39,420 nt of DNA from Candidatus Woesearchaeota archaeon (lineage in GTDB: Archaea > Nanobdellota > Nanobdellia > Woesearchaeales > UBA10216), in contig JACPMZ010000014.1 of the NCBI GenBank assembly GCA_016185705.1, positions 1 through 39,420 on the forward strand, read 5' to 3'. Every line of letters begins with the position of its first letter. The stretch's first letter is position 1. A program made the translations under genes and the position numbers. The notes beneath the pieces were generated by a model. It was not told the origin of the DNA and did not search any database. It saw only the letters and a list, made by a program, of their open reading frames with translations. This document shows, piece by piece, positions 7,901-15,217 of this stretch.

Positions 7901-8557
7901 CTACCTGCTGATCTTCCACCAGATCATGTTCATGGCTATCTGAATTCCGTGGAACACTGTTGTGCCTTTGTACGCATCCGTATAGATGGTTTCTATGGGC
8001 AGCTGCCTGAACCGCAGCTTGTTTTTGCCTGTTTTGGCTGCGATTTCTGATTCTATGTTGTAGTCGCTTGATATCAGGTGCAGCTTTCGGTAGGCATCAG
8101 CAGTCATTATTTTCATGCCGCATTGTGTGTCTGTTATTTTTATCCTGAACAGTTTGCTTAGCATCGCGTTAAGCACAAAGTTTCCGAACTTCTTAATCGC
8201 AGGCATGCTGGCGCTTCTCAGGTTTCTGTAGGTGAACACTACATCCGCTCCGTCAAGCTCTTTTTCAAGCCGGGGAATGTCTTCTGCCGAGTGCTGGCCG
8301 TCGCTGTCAATGAAAAGGATTGCTTCTGCGCCGTTTTTTAATGCAAATTCGCTTCCTGTGCGCATCGCAGCTCCTTTGCCGAGGTTGATGATGTGCCTTA
8401 GCACAGTAACGCCTGCTTTTTTTGCTTCCTCATATGTTCTGTCCTGCGAGCCGTCGTCCACTGCAACTATGTTTTTTGAGTGTTTTTTTACGGATTTGAC
8501 TACCGCAGCTATGTTTTTTTCTTCGTTGAATGCAGGAATAACTGCAAATGTTTTCAT
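7901..8557 (-). CDS. Dolichol-phosphate-sugar-synthase-like GT2 glycosyltransferase
   Basis: The 218-aa protein has GT2 hallmarks: FAVIPAFNEEKNIAAVV, IVAVDDGSQDRT (nucleotide-binding Asp), LFIDSDGQH (DxD metal site) and TDTQCGMKIM, the conserved box of Dol-P-mannose/glucose synthases (DPM1, AglJ/AglD-like). It has no C-terminal membrane helices. It lies 26 nt after AglB on the same strand and upstream of a DUF2304 protein. The likely reaction is transfer of a sugar from an NDP-sugar to dolichol phosphate at the cytoplasmic membrane face, giving a charged lipid for N-glycosylation. Which sugar is used cannot be told. Confidence 0.88.
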   Translation of the reverse strand: MKTFAVIPAFNEEKNIAAVVKSVKKHSKNIVAVDDGSQDRTYEEAKKAGVTVLRHIINLGKGAAMRTGSEFALKNGAEAILFIDSDGQHSAEDIPRLEKELDGADVVFTYRNLRSASMPAIKKFGNFVLNAMLSKLFRIKITDTQCGMKIMTADAYRKLHLISSDYNIESEIAAKTGKNKLRFRQLPIETIYTDAYKGTTVFHGIQIAMNMIWWKISR

Positions 8558-8583
8558 TTGTTATGCTACCTGCGCTTGTGTTT

Positions 8584-11500
8584 TTATTTTATGTTCGTAA
8601 TTTTGATTTTGAAGTAAATTGTCCGGTTGTACAGCGGATGCCCCGGCTCTGTGTATCCTTTTTCAGGCGGCACTTCTATTATTTTCTCTTCTTCCAGCTT
8701 TGCGCCGATAAGCCCTTCTTCAAATCCCGCGATGACTGCGCCCTGCCCAAGTCTGAACGTGAACGGCCTGTAGGAAAAGCTTTCGTTAAACGCTGTTTCA
8801 GAGGTAACGTTTTCTTCCTGTATTGACGTGTCAAACACTGTGCCGTCATCAAAGTAGCCGATGTAGTTCAGCGTTACTTCGTCTCCTGAAGCAGCAGCAG
8901 TCTTGACTTCAACTGGTTTCAGTTCATCCACAATGTTCGTCTGCTTTCCTTCCCAGTCCACTTCCCATACCCATACGTTTGTTCCTGTGAATCCGTATTG
9001 CTGTGTAAGAAGCTTGAAGTGCTTGAGCCCGTGCCCTTTCAGGTAGTACAGCCGCGAGAATATGCCGTCAACAATGTCAGGGCTTCCGGCTATTCTTACA
9101 AAGCCGCTTCCTGACGGCGCAAGCACAATTCCGAGATTCTGGGGGATGGTGTTGTTCGTGTACTCTTTTCTTACAATTCCTTCTGCTGTCAGGTAGCTGA
9201 AGGATAGCGGGTGCAAATTGCCCTCAGGAGTTGGATACCACGCATCATAGCTGTTTGTGTCTATCCTCAGCCCGTCTCCGCATGTTATAATCTCTCCGGC
9301 ATTGCATCCTTCCACTCCTGCAAACCCGTTCCAGGGCCCTATCCATGCGTCTGCTGCCCCGTCGTCATCTCCAATTGATTGCACCTGCTCATAAATGCCA
9401 ATTGCTTCCTGCTCGCTTATCCCGAATTTGTCCTTCATGTACTGCACTGCCTCTCCTTCTGTGCTGTCCATTGTTGCCTTGAATATGTCTGCTTTTGTGA
9501 AGTTCCATGATCCGAAGTGGCCCCATACGCCTGATTTTCCCACCATGTCTTCTGATGCTATAACGAATGCCTGCGGCGGACTGCAATGGGTTCTTTCAAG
9601 AATATCATCTGCCTGCTCGTCTGTCAGTCCCTCATTAAGCAGCTGCTGCCTTGCCTCTTCCCTGCCCATGAGTATTATTTTTTTCACCAGCAGTATTCCC
9701 CTCACGTCATTCGGGTCATCCTCCACGATTTTTGACAGGTTTTCCTGTGCTGTTACTGCGCCGCAGTCAAGCATCCTGAGTATGCCTATTGCCTCCGTTT
9801 CATCGTGTGTGCTCAGCATGCGGCCTACCCAGTGCGCCTGCATTGTCAGCTGTGTTGTGCCATCGAAAGTAACAGGCCTGTCAGCAAGCGCTTTGAAATG
9901 GTGCCCGAAGTCCCACCACGAGGTTATTACAGCGTTTTCTTCAGAATTGTCTCTGATTGCGGTTAGGGAGCTATACCATGCGTCATTGACCAACGGAATA
10001 TCGTTTTGGACTACTGTTTTTGATTCCTTTACAATATCTCCGTTGAACGTCAGTCCGGGAAACACCAGTATGAGGAAGGGAAATATTGCTGCCATAAATA
10101 CTATCTTGGGCACTTTGAATTCTCTGGCTGCAAAGCTGCTTATCCACCCTGAAGCCAGCCCGAATGCCACTCCGAATGCTATGCTGAATGCCGGCACCAC
10201 CAGCAGCACGAATCTTATTCCTTTTGTTACTGAGTACAGCGTGGCAATGAGCCACGTACTTAGTATTGCTACATAAAATATGTCCTTCATTATTTTTTCT
10301 GTGTCGCTTTTTTTTCTGAATGCTGCATAAGCTGCACGGGCTATGAGGAGCATTATGCCGAGCAGGGCTATGTAGAACAGCGAGTTTCCAAGCTGCTGTA
10401 TTGCAGTCTGCACTGTTCCTTCATTCAGCTCTGCCACTGTTCTAAGCACATTTGGTGCTGCGCTCGCAACGACAGGCTCTTTTATGCTTCTGAAGCCCAG
10501 AGATGCAAACGGCGTTAGCGCAAATCGCGAAATGCTTGAAAAAAGCCCAAAGAAAACAATTCCTGCAATGTAGTATGCTGCTATTGCGGTTGCAGCCCTC
10601 CTGATTGCTTTGTCCTGCAGCGCTTTTAAGTTTCCTGCCAGAGCAATCTTGTACAGTGCAAAAAGGCCCAGTGTGCCAAGCGATGCTGCCAGCAGAAAGT
10701 CAAGTATCCACCACCAGCCGCCCCATGTAAGGCTGTAAAGGAGGGTTGCAAACGCGCTTGACGCTGCAAGTATGATTCTCAGCCAGGTTTTTTGTGCTGA
10801 GAATGCCTCTATGAACAGCCACAGTATAAGTACAGAAAAGAATATCGCTATCGCATCTGAGTCTGCATGCCCGAACTGTGTCCTGCTGAGGAGGGATGCG
10901 TGCACGCTAACCATGGTTGCCGCAAAAAAAGCTGCTATGTTTCCGGCAATTCTCTTCGCAATCATGAACACTACGATTGTTGTCAGCGCTGAAATGAATA
11001 CCGGAAAGAACATCACAGCCCTGGCCAGCTCTAAATCATTGTTGAATATTTTTCCGGCTTTGTAAAACCATGCTATCAGTTTTGGGTAGAACGTGTCTTC
11101 AGGCGATATGCCGCGGCCTTGCGGAGCAAGCTGGTAGCTGTCCCACACATATCCGTTGACTATTTTGTCTTCCTGGCTGCCTGTTTCAACAATGTTCCTT
11201 GCGTACCGCCACCAGTAGTAGGGGTCAATGTCCGGCATGTAGCCCCTCCCCTGCTCGTCCTGGAAAAACGCCTTTAATTGCGCAGATGTCACTTCCACCT
11301 GCTGCTCAATGTTGGCTGTCTGCCCTGCAAACTGCCCTGTCCTGAAAGTGTAGAGTCCGGATTCGTGCGCTTTTTGCAGCTCCTCAGCTATGCGTGTTTC
11401 CCTGTTCTTTTCAGGCAGGTTGGGATACTGCTGGCTTACAAAAGTTGAAATGTCGTTCCTTATTGTAACGTCTATGCTGTTCCTGGCCCATCCTTCCGTG

Positions 11501-12015
11501 AATGCGAGGTCTCCTGCCTGCATCCTTATGCTGAATCCAAGCCAGACGCTGACAATTATCCCGATTGCCAAAAAAAGCGTAACGTAGTGTTTCTGCAGAA
11601 ACTTCATTGCAGCTTTGACATCAACCGCATCCTCGCCGCTGCTGCTTTTCCCGCCTTTGAACACGCCTTTTAAGCCGGTTACTGCTTTGCCTGCAATTTC
11701 GCTGCTCTTAACGCCTTTATTCTGGCTGAATATTCCCTTGATTTTTCCAAAGTCTATCTGTATGCTGTCGTCCTTGTCAGCATCATTGGTTTTTGCAGCA
11801 TCTGCAGTTTTTTCGCTGCCGCTTTCTCTGTTGTCGCTTCCAATTTTTTTGGTTTCATTATCGCTTCCGGTATTTTTGGTTTCAGATGGGGAGGCAGCTG
11901 CCTTCTGTCTCCTGAACAGATTTGTGATTTTGCTCAGGTCAATCTCAATGTCATCGTCCTTTTTGTCTTCAACAGCCTTGATTTTGTCTCCGTAATCCTT
12001 ATCCGGTTCAGCCAT
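8584..12015 (-). CDS. aglB: STT3/AglB oligosaccharyltransferase with C-terminal FKBP domain
   Basis: The 1143-aa protein transfers lipid-linked glycans to Asn of N-X-S/T sequons on the outer membrane face. Residues 1-140 are a charged cytoplasmic extension with a repeated motif (DDDIEIDLSKITNLF near 20-34, DDSIQIDFGKIKGIF near 82-96). The first TM helix is about 144-162. IDPYYWWRYARN (263-274) is in the first external loop, and a second acidic motif, GHADSD, is at 382-387. Multi-pass TMs run to about 655. The external catalytic domain has WWDFG (700-704) and a DK-type motif EDMVGK (822-827). Residues about 1042-1143 form an FKBP-type peptidyl-prolyl isomerase: LNYIGYFDDGTVFDTS, FRLGQGAVIAGFEEGL and PEKGYTEPG keep the Tyr, Phe-Asp, Val-Ile and Tyr of the active pocket. 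A TATA box lies about 26 nt upstream of ATG 12015. It probably forms an operon with the downstream GT2. Confidence 0.93.
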   Translation of the reverse strand: MAEPDKDYGDKIKAVEDKKDDDIEIDLSKITNLFRRQKAAASPSETKNTGSDNETKKIGSDNRESGSEKTADAAKTNDADKDDSIQIDFGKIKGIFSQNKGVKSSEIAGKAVTGLKGVFKGGKSSSGEDAVDVKAAMKFLQKHYVTLFLAIGIIVSVWLGFSIRMQAGDLAFTEGWARNSIDVTIRNDISTFVSQQYPNLPEKNRETRIAEELQKAHESGLYTFRTGQFAGQTANIEQQVEVTSAQLKAFFQDEQGRGYMPDIDPYYWWRYARNIVETGSQEDKIVNGYVWDSYQLAPQGRGISPEDTFYPKLIAWFYKAGKIFNNDLELARAVMFFPVFISALTTIVVFMIAKRIAGNIAAFFAATMVSVHASLLSRTQFGHADSDAIAIFFSVLILWLFIEAFSAQKTWLRIILAASSAFATLLYSLTWGGWWWILDFLLAASLGTLGLFALYKIALAGNLKALQDKAIRRAATAIAAYYIAGIVFFGLFSSISRFALTPFASLGFRSIKEPVVASAAPNVLRTVAELNEGTVQTAIQQLGNSLFYIALLGIMLLIARAAYAAFRKKSDTEKIMKDIFYVAILSTWLIATLYSVTKGIRFVLLVVPAFSIAFGVAFGLASGWISSFAAREFKVPKIVFMAAIFPFLILVFPGLTFNGDIVKESKTVVQNDIPLVNDAWYSSLTAIRDNSEENAVITSWWDFGHHFKALADRPVTFDGTTQLTMQAHWVGRMLSTHDETEAIGILRMLDCGAVTAQENLSKIVEDDPNDVRGILLVKKIILMGREEARQQLLNEGLTDEQADDILERTHCSPPQAFVIASEDMVGKSGVWGHFGSWNFTKADIFKATMDSTEGEAVQYMKDKFGISEQEAIGIYEQVQSIGDDDGAADAWIGPWNGFAGVEGCNAGEIITCGDGLRIDTNSYDAWYPTPEGNLHPLSFSYLTAEGIVRKEYTNNTIPQNLGIVLAPSGSGFVRIAGSPDIVDGIFSRLYYLKGHGLKHFKLLTQQYGFTGTNVWVWEVDWEGKQTNIVDELKPVEVKTAAASGDEVTLNYIGYFDDGTVFDTSIQEENVTSETAFNESFSYRPFTFRLGQGAVIAGFEEGLIGAKLEEEKIIEVPPEKGYTEPGHPLYNRTIYFKIKITNIK

Positions 12016-12033
12016 TATTTTGAGGACATGCAG

Positions 12034-12046
12034 ATTATTTATAAAG
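12034..12046 (-). promoter_or_regulatory. TATA-like box for aglB
   Basis: On the minus strand this reads CTTTATAAATAAT, about 25 nt before the ATG at 12015. It lies in the 42-nt gap after the reductase gene, so aglB is not only read through from upstream. Confidence 0.5.
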
Positions 12047-12057
12047 TTATTGGAGAA

Positions 12058-13164
12058 TCAAAACAACAGCTTTCCCGACATCAGCAATAATCTCGGCTCC
12101 TGCACCAGCAGTTTGAATGCAAACTTCCTCGGCTCATCCCTGTCAAAGGATTCCAGAATTTTTTTGTTTTTGTAGCTGCCGAATATTTTTATTAGTTTGT
12201 TGTAGTCCTTGTCTGAAAACCTGTTCATTATTTTCCTCATAATAAGCGAGAGCCACAAATCCCTTCCCATTTTTGCCTTCCATAATTTCTCGTAATCTTT
12301 GCCGGTTGCCGCTGCCTCGGCTACAGCTGTTGCAGCAATAAGGCTCTGGTTTATGCCGCCGAGCGTAGGCGCTTTGACCATTGCTGCTGCATCCCCTGCC
12401 AGTAAAACTTTTCCTTTCTGCGTCTGCAATTTCGGGTTGTACAATGGTATGGGCCCTGCCTGGTGCCCGATTATCCTTTCTTTGTAATCCTTTCCGACTG
12501 CTGCTGTCATGAACTCGTCAAAGTAGATGTTTGCGTGCTTTTCAGCTGCAATTCCCGCCCTTACAACGTTTTTGCTTTCCGGAACAGTCCACGCTATGCC
12601 TTTCTCAGACGGGTAAAACCTTATTGCATTGTCATTCTCCATCTTCGCAGTAACCTGCAATCCAATGTAGAATTTGCGCTCGCCGAAAATTCCGGCTGCT
12701 TTCGCAACTTCGCTCCTCGGCCCGTCTGCTCCCAAGAGCCAGTCGCTTTCCACTTTGACTTCGCTGCCCAAATTTTTGTTTCTTATGGTTGCTGTAACTT
12801 TCCCATTCTGCTGAAGCGAAATGAAGCGGTGATTAACATAGTACCTGGCGCCTGCCCCCTTGGCCATGGAGGCAATGTGCTGGTCCATCGCTGCTCTGTT
12901 GACAACGATGTCGTTTTTCAGCTTAACCTCAACCTCGCTTTTGTCAGGGGCAATGATGTGCGCTTTCTCAATGCGAGTGGCAACTATCTCATCAGGCAAC
13001 CTGAACTGCCGCGAAAAGACATCCTCGGTAATCACGCCTGTGCATGCCCACGGTATTCCTATTACTGGCTGCTCCTCATACACAGAAACGTCATGCCCCT
13101 GCTTGGCAAGCAGGTATGCGCTGTAATTGCCTGCAGGCCCTGCTCCGATGACAGTTATTTTCAT
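12058..13164 (-). CDS. Geranylgeranyl reductase-family FAD oxidoreductase
   Basis: The 368-aa protein starts ITVIGAGPAGNYSAYLLAKQG, the dinucleotide-binding GxGxxG fold of FAD enzymes, followed by VSVYEE ending in the ribose-binding Glu. IPWACTGVI, LLGADGPRSEVAKAAG (the GD motif region) and VLLAGDAAAMVKAPTLGGI, the FAD-diphosphate site, match the geranylgeranyl/digeranylgeranylglycerophospholipid reductase family. In archaea these saturate isoprenoid chains of membrane lipids or of dolichol. Next to aglB and a Dol-P-sugar synthase, a role in reducing the polyprenol carrier is attractive but inferred. A TATA box lies 25 nt upstream of the ATG (GTTTATATTGG on the plus strand at 13187). Confidence 0.85.
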   Translation of the reverse strand: MKITVIGAGPAGNYSAYLLAKQGHDVSVYEEQPVIGIPWACTGVITEDVFSRQFRLPDEIVATRIEKAHIIAPDKSEVEVKLKNDIVVNRAAMDQHIASMAKGAGARYYVNHRFISLQQNGKVTATIRNKNLGSEVKVESDWLLGADGPRSEVAKAAGIFGERKFYIGLQVTAKMENDNAIRFYPSEKGIAWTVPESKNVVRAGIAAEKHANIYFDEFMTAAVGKDYKERIIGHQAGPIPLYNPKLQTQKGKVLLAGDAAAMVKAPTLGGINQSLIAATAVAEAAATGKDYEKLWKAKMGRDLWLSLIMRKIMNRFSDKDYNKLIKIFGSYKNKKILESFDRDEPRKFAFKLLVQEPRLLLMSGKLLF

Positions 13165-13186
13165 ACTGCTTGGAAAACAGCGGGCT

Positions 13187-13197
13187 GTTTATATTGG
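13187..13197 (-). promoter_or_regulatory. TATA-like box for the reductase gene
   Basis: On the minus strand this reads CCAATATAAAC, with the TATA portion about 25 nt upstream of ATG 13164. Confidence 0.5.
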
Positions 13198-13251
13198 TTT
13201 TGGATGGCCAAAAAGTTCACTGATTTTATCCGTTGCATATCACCCTTCACA

Positions 13252-13290
13252 ATTTTCACCCTCCCTGTCAGGTTAAGAGAGAGTGAAAAT
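13252..13290. repeat. Palindromic element, copy 4 (degenerate core)
   Basis: The arms ATTTTCACCCTCCCT and AGAGAGAGTGAAAAT pair with two mismatches around GTCAGGTTA. GAGCGCAGC follows about 20 nt later. It lies in the divergent gap between the reductase (-) and the collagen-like gene (+), where a simple terminator role makes little sense. Confidence 0.7.
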
Positions 13291-13396
13291 CGGGAAGGTC
13301 TGAAATTGGCAGAGCGCAGCTTCCAATGGCGCCTGACTAAAGAAATTATTATGACGCGCCACTTTACCTATTTTTTAATGGTAACAAAAAGAAAAA

Positions 13397-13406
13397 TTTT
13401 ATATAT
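13397..13406 (+). promoter_or_regulatory. TATA-like box for the collagen-like gene
   Basis: TTTTATATAT lies about 47 nt before ATG 13453. Transcription would start near 13430, giving a short leader that contains GGTGGTGT. Confidence 0.5.
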
Positions 13407-13452
13407 GGCACTATATTCCCGCATGGTTTATGCTTATGCCTGGTGGTGTCTA

Positions 13453-15186
13453 ATGACAAATGATGATAAAATTCAAGCCATAGCAGCTCGCTTGGAGGCT
13501 AAGCGGGCTCGTCTTATTTTTGCTTCAATACCCAACTTGCTTCTGAATACGGAAGAGCATACAGCTTATAGTTTTGCCTCTCCTGCCGCTGACGGTGCGT
13601 ATGATGCTGTAAGCGATAAGGAAAGGGAGATTAGAGCTGCAGCCGGCACAGCAGAAGAAGCGCAAAGGAAAGCAGAACTGCAGCCGCTGCTTGAAACGTT
13701 GGCAACAGCGCAGCAGGACTTCAATGATGCGCATGATAACTTTTCTGAATCCCTTGGGCTTTACAAGGACCTCGCATCATCAGTTCCGTCATTTGTTCAG
13801 GATTATATTACAGAAAGGGATGTGCAGGAATTGGAAGGTCTCGAAGCAAAGATTAGCGCCCTTAGTGAAAGACATGCCTATCTTAAAGCGCAGCGGTCAG
13901 GTATTGAGAATGCCTACAAGGATCAAATTAAAGACTTAGAAAGCAGAATGAGTAAGGCACCGGACAATGAATTTTATCTGGTTCAGCTTAGTAAAGATGC
14001 AGCAGATCTGAATAATGAGAAGGACTCTGCAACTGGCAAGTTTGATTCAGAAATGGCGGTAATTGACTCAGAGCTTGTGATTGTTGAATCTGCCTATAAA
14101 TCCCGAATGGCAGGTGTTCTGAAGGCGGAAAGTGATTATGTCAGATTGCTGGAGGACCTTACGCCTTTGCGTGACAAATTGGGCCTGCTGAATTTGCGTA
14201 TGACAGCTGAGCAGGCTGAATCGCTGGGGCAGCACATGAGGCAACACAGGGCTGAATTGACACCGGCCCCTGATACGCAGCAGCAAGACGGTTCACCTAA
14301 TCAGCAACCGCGCGTAAATCCAAGAAACATGCTGCCTGGTGTCTACGACAGAATCCGGCAGTTCTATGACAGGCACAGCGCTTCCATAAAGCTTGCTGCA
14401 GCTGTACTTGCAGTTGGGGGCATCGCAACTCTTGCGGTTTATGCGGCTAGGCCGAGAGAGCGGGAGCTGTCTGAAGCTCAGCTAAGGCAGATTGCAGAAA
14501 TGGTTACTCCTGTTCCAGGTCCTCAAGGTGCTCAGGGCTCACGAGGTTATGTAGGTCCTGTAGGTTCTGTAGGCCCTCAGGGTCCTGCCGGTAATCCCGG
14601 TAATGTTTATCAGCTTACTCCTAGAGATATAGAACGTATTGCAATTGAAGCTGCTGGCCATGTTACTCCTGTTGCCGGTCTCCAAGGTCCTCAAGGCGTT
14701 GCTGGTGCGCAAGGTCCTGTTGGTCCTCAAGGCGTTGCTGGTGCGCAAGGTCCTGTTGGTCCTCAAGGCGCTGCTGGCAAGACTCCTGATTTGGGCGATT
14801 ATGTTACCCGCGCTCAAGCAGATGCAATCGCTAAGGAAGCTGTTGATGATTACATTGCCGAGCACGGCCTGCCAAGCAGGACTCCGGTTGCTACTGCAAC
14901 TCTTGTTCCTGAAACAAGATACATTTTAAGTTATGGGGACGCTGAGGTAATGTATGCTGCCGACCGAGCAGGATTCAGCGAGGCGATTGGCTTGGCTCAG
15001 TCTACATTGGACAAACTCTTTGATAAAGACCAGGCATTGGAATTGGTCAGCATAGTTGGCGATGCCACCAGCCCAGTAGTTACAGTCAATCTTGTGAGAG
15101 CTGGTAGTGAAGACCATGTAACTCGCCAAACTGGTGAGGGCTTCAGGACTTATGTGGCTGCGCATGGTGGCCCATCCGAAAATTAA
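13453..15186 (+). CDS. Coiled-coil membrane protein with collagen-like Gly-X-Y tracts
   Basis: The protein is 577 aa from ATG 13453, chosen because GGTGGTGT precedes it by 3 nt and a TATA box lies further upstream. The frame is open for another 330 codons, but that part runs antisense through the reductase gene. Residues about 55-265 are long charged helices typical of coiled coil. A Pro/Gln-rich linker follows, then one TM helix at about 309-331 (SIKLAAAVLAVGGIATLAVYAA). Two Gly-X-Y tracts follow, of about 10 triplets (residues 356-385) and 12 triplets (409-444). The second is built on an exact 36-nt tandem repeat. The C-terminal 130 residues are an unrecognised, probably globular head. With no N-terminal signal, the coiled coil may lie inside and the collagen-like stalk and head outside. 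No known family was recognised. Confidence 0.8.
   Translation: MTNDDKIQAIAARLEAKRARLIFASIPNLLLNTEEHTAYSFASPAADGAYDAVSDKEREIRAAAGTAEEAQRKAELQPLLETLATAQQDFNDAHDNFSESLGLYKDLASSVPSFVQDYITERDVQELEGLEAKISALSERHAYLKAQRSGIENAYKDQIKDLESRMSKAPDNEFYLVQLSKDAADLNNEKDSATGKFDSEMAVIDSELVIVESAYKSRMAGVLKAESDYVRLLEDLTPLRDKLGLLNLRMTAEQAESLGQHMRQHRAELTPAPDTQQQDGSPNQQPRVNPRNMLPGVYDRIRQFYDRHSASIKLAAAVLAVGGIATLAVYAARPRERELSEAQLRQIAEMVTPVPGPQGAQGSRGYVGPVGSVGPQGPAGNPGNVYQLTPRDIERIAIEAAGHVTPVAGLQGPQGVAGAQGPVGPQGVAGAQGPVGPQGAAGKTPDLGDYVTRAQADAIAKEAVDDYIAEHGLPSRTPVATATLVPETRYILSYGDAEVMYAADRAGFSEAIGLAQSTLDKLFDKDQALELVSIVGDATSPVVTVNLVRAGSEDHVTRQTGEGFRTYVAAHGGPSEN
14686..14757 (+). repeat. Tandem 36-nt repeat encoding collagen-like triplets
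   Basis: Two identical 36-nt units (14686-14721 and 14722-14757), each starting GGTCCTCAAGGCGTTGCTGG, are followed by a partial third copy. They encode G-P-Q/G-V-A/G-A-Q/G-P-V. The exact identity points to recent expansion or contraction. Confidence 0.9.
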
Positions 15187-15217
15187 GAACTTGAGGTTCT
15201 CTCGGGGTCCAACAAAA

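Noticed and set aside
9395-10276. Open frame of about 290 codons on the plus strand opposite aglB
   Set aside because: Ser/Thr/Pro-rich composition is typical of an antisense shadow. aglB motifs are continuous on the other strand and no start signals are present.
12463-13452. Long 5' extension of the collagen-like reading frame
   Set aside because: It runs antisense through the complete geranylgeranyl-reductase gene, has shadow-like composition and crosses the promoter region. A Shine-Dalgarno-like GGTGGTGT supports ATG 13453.
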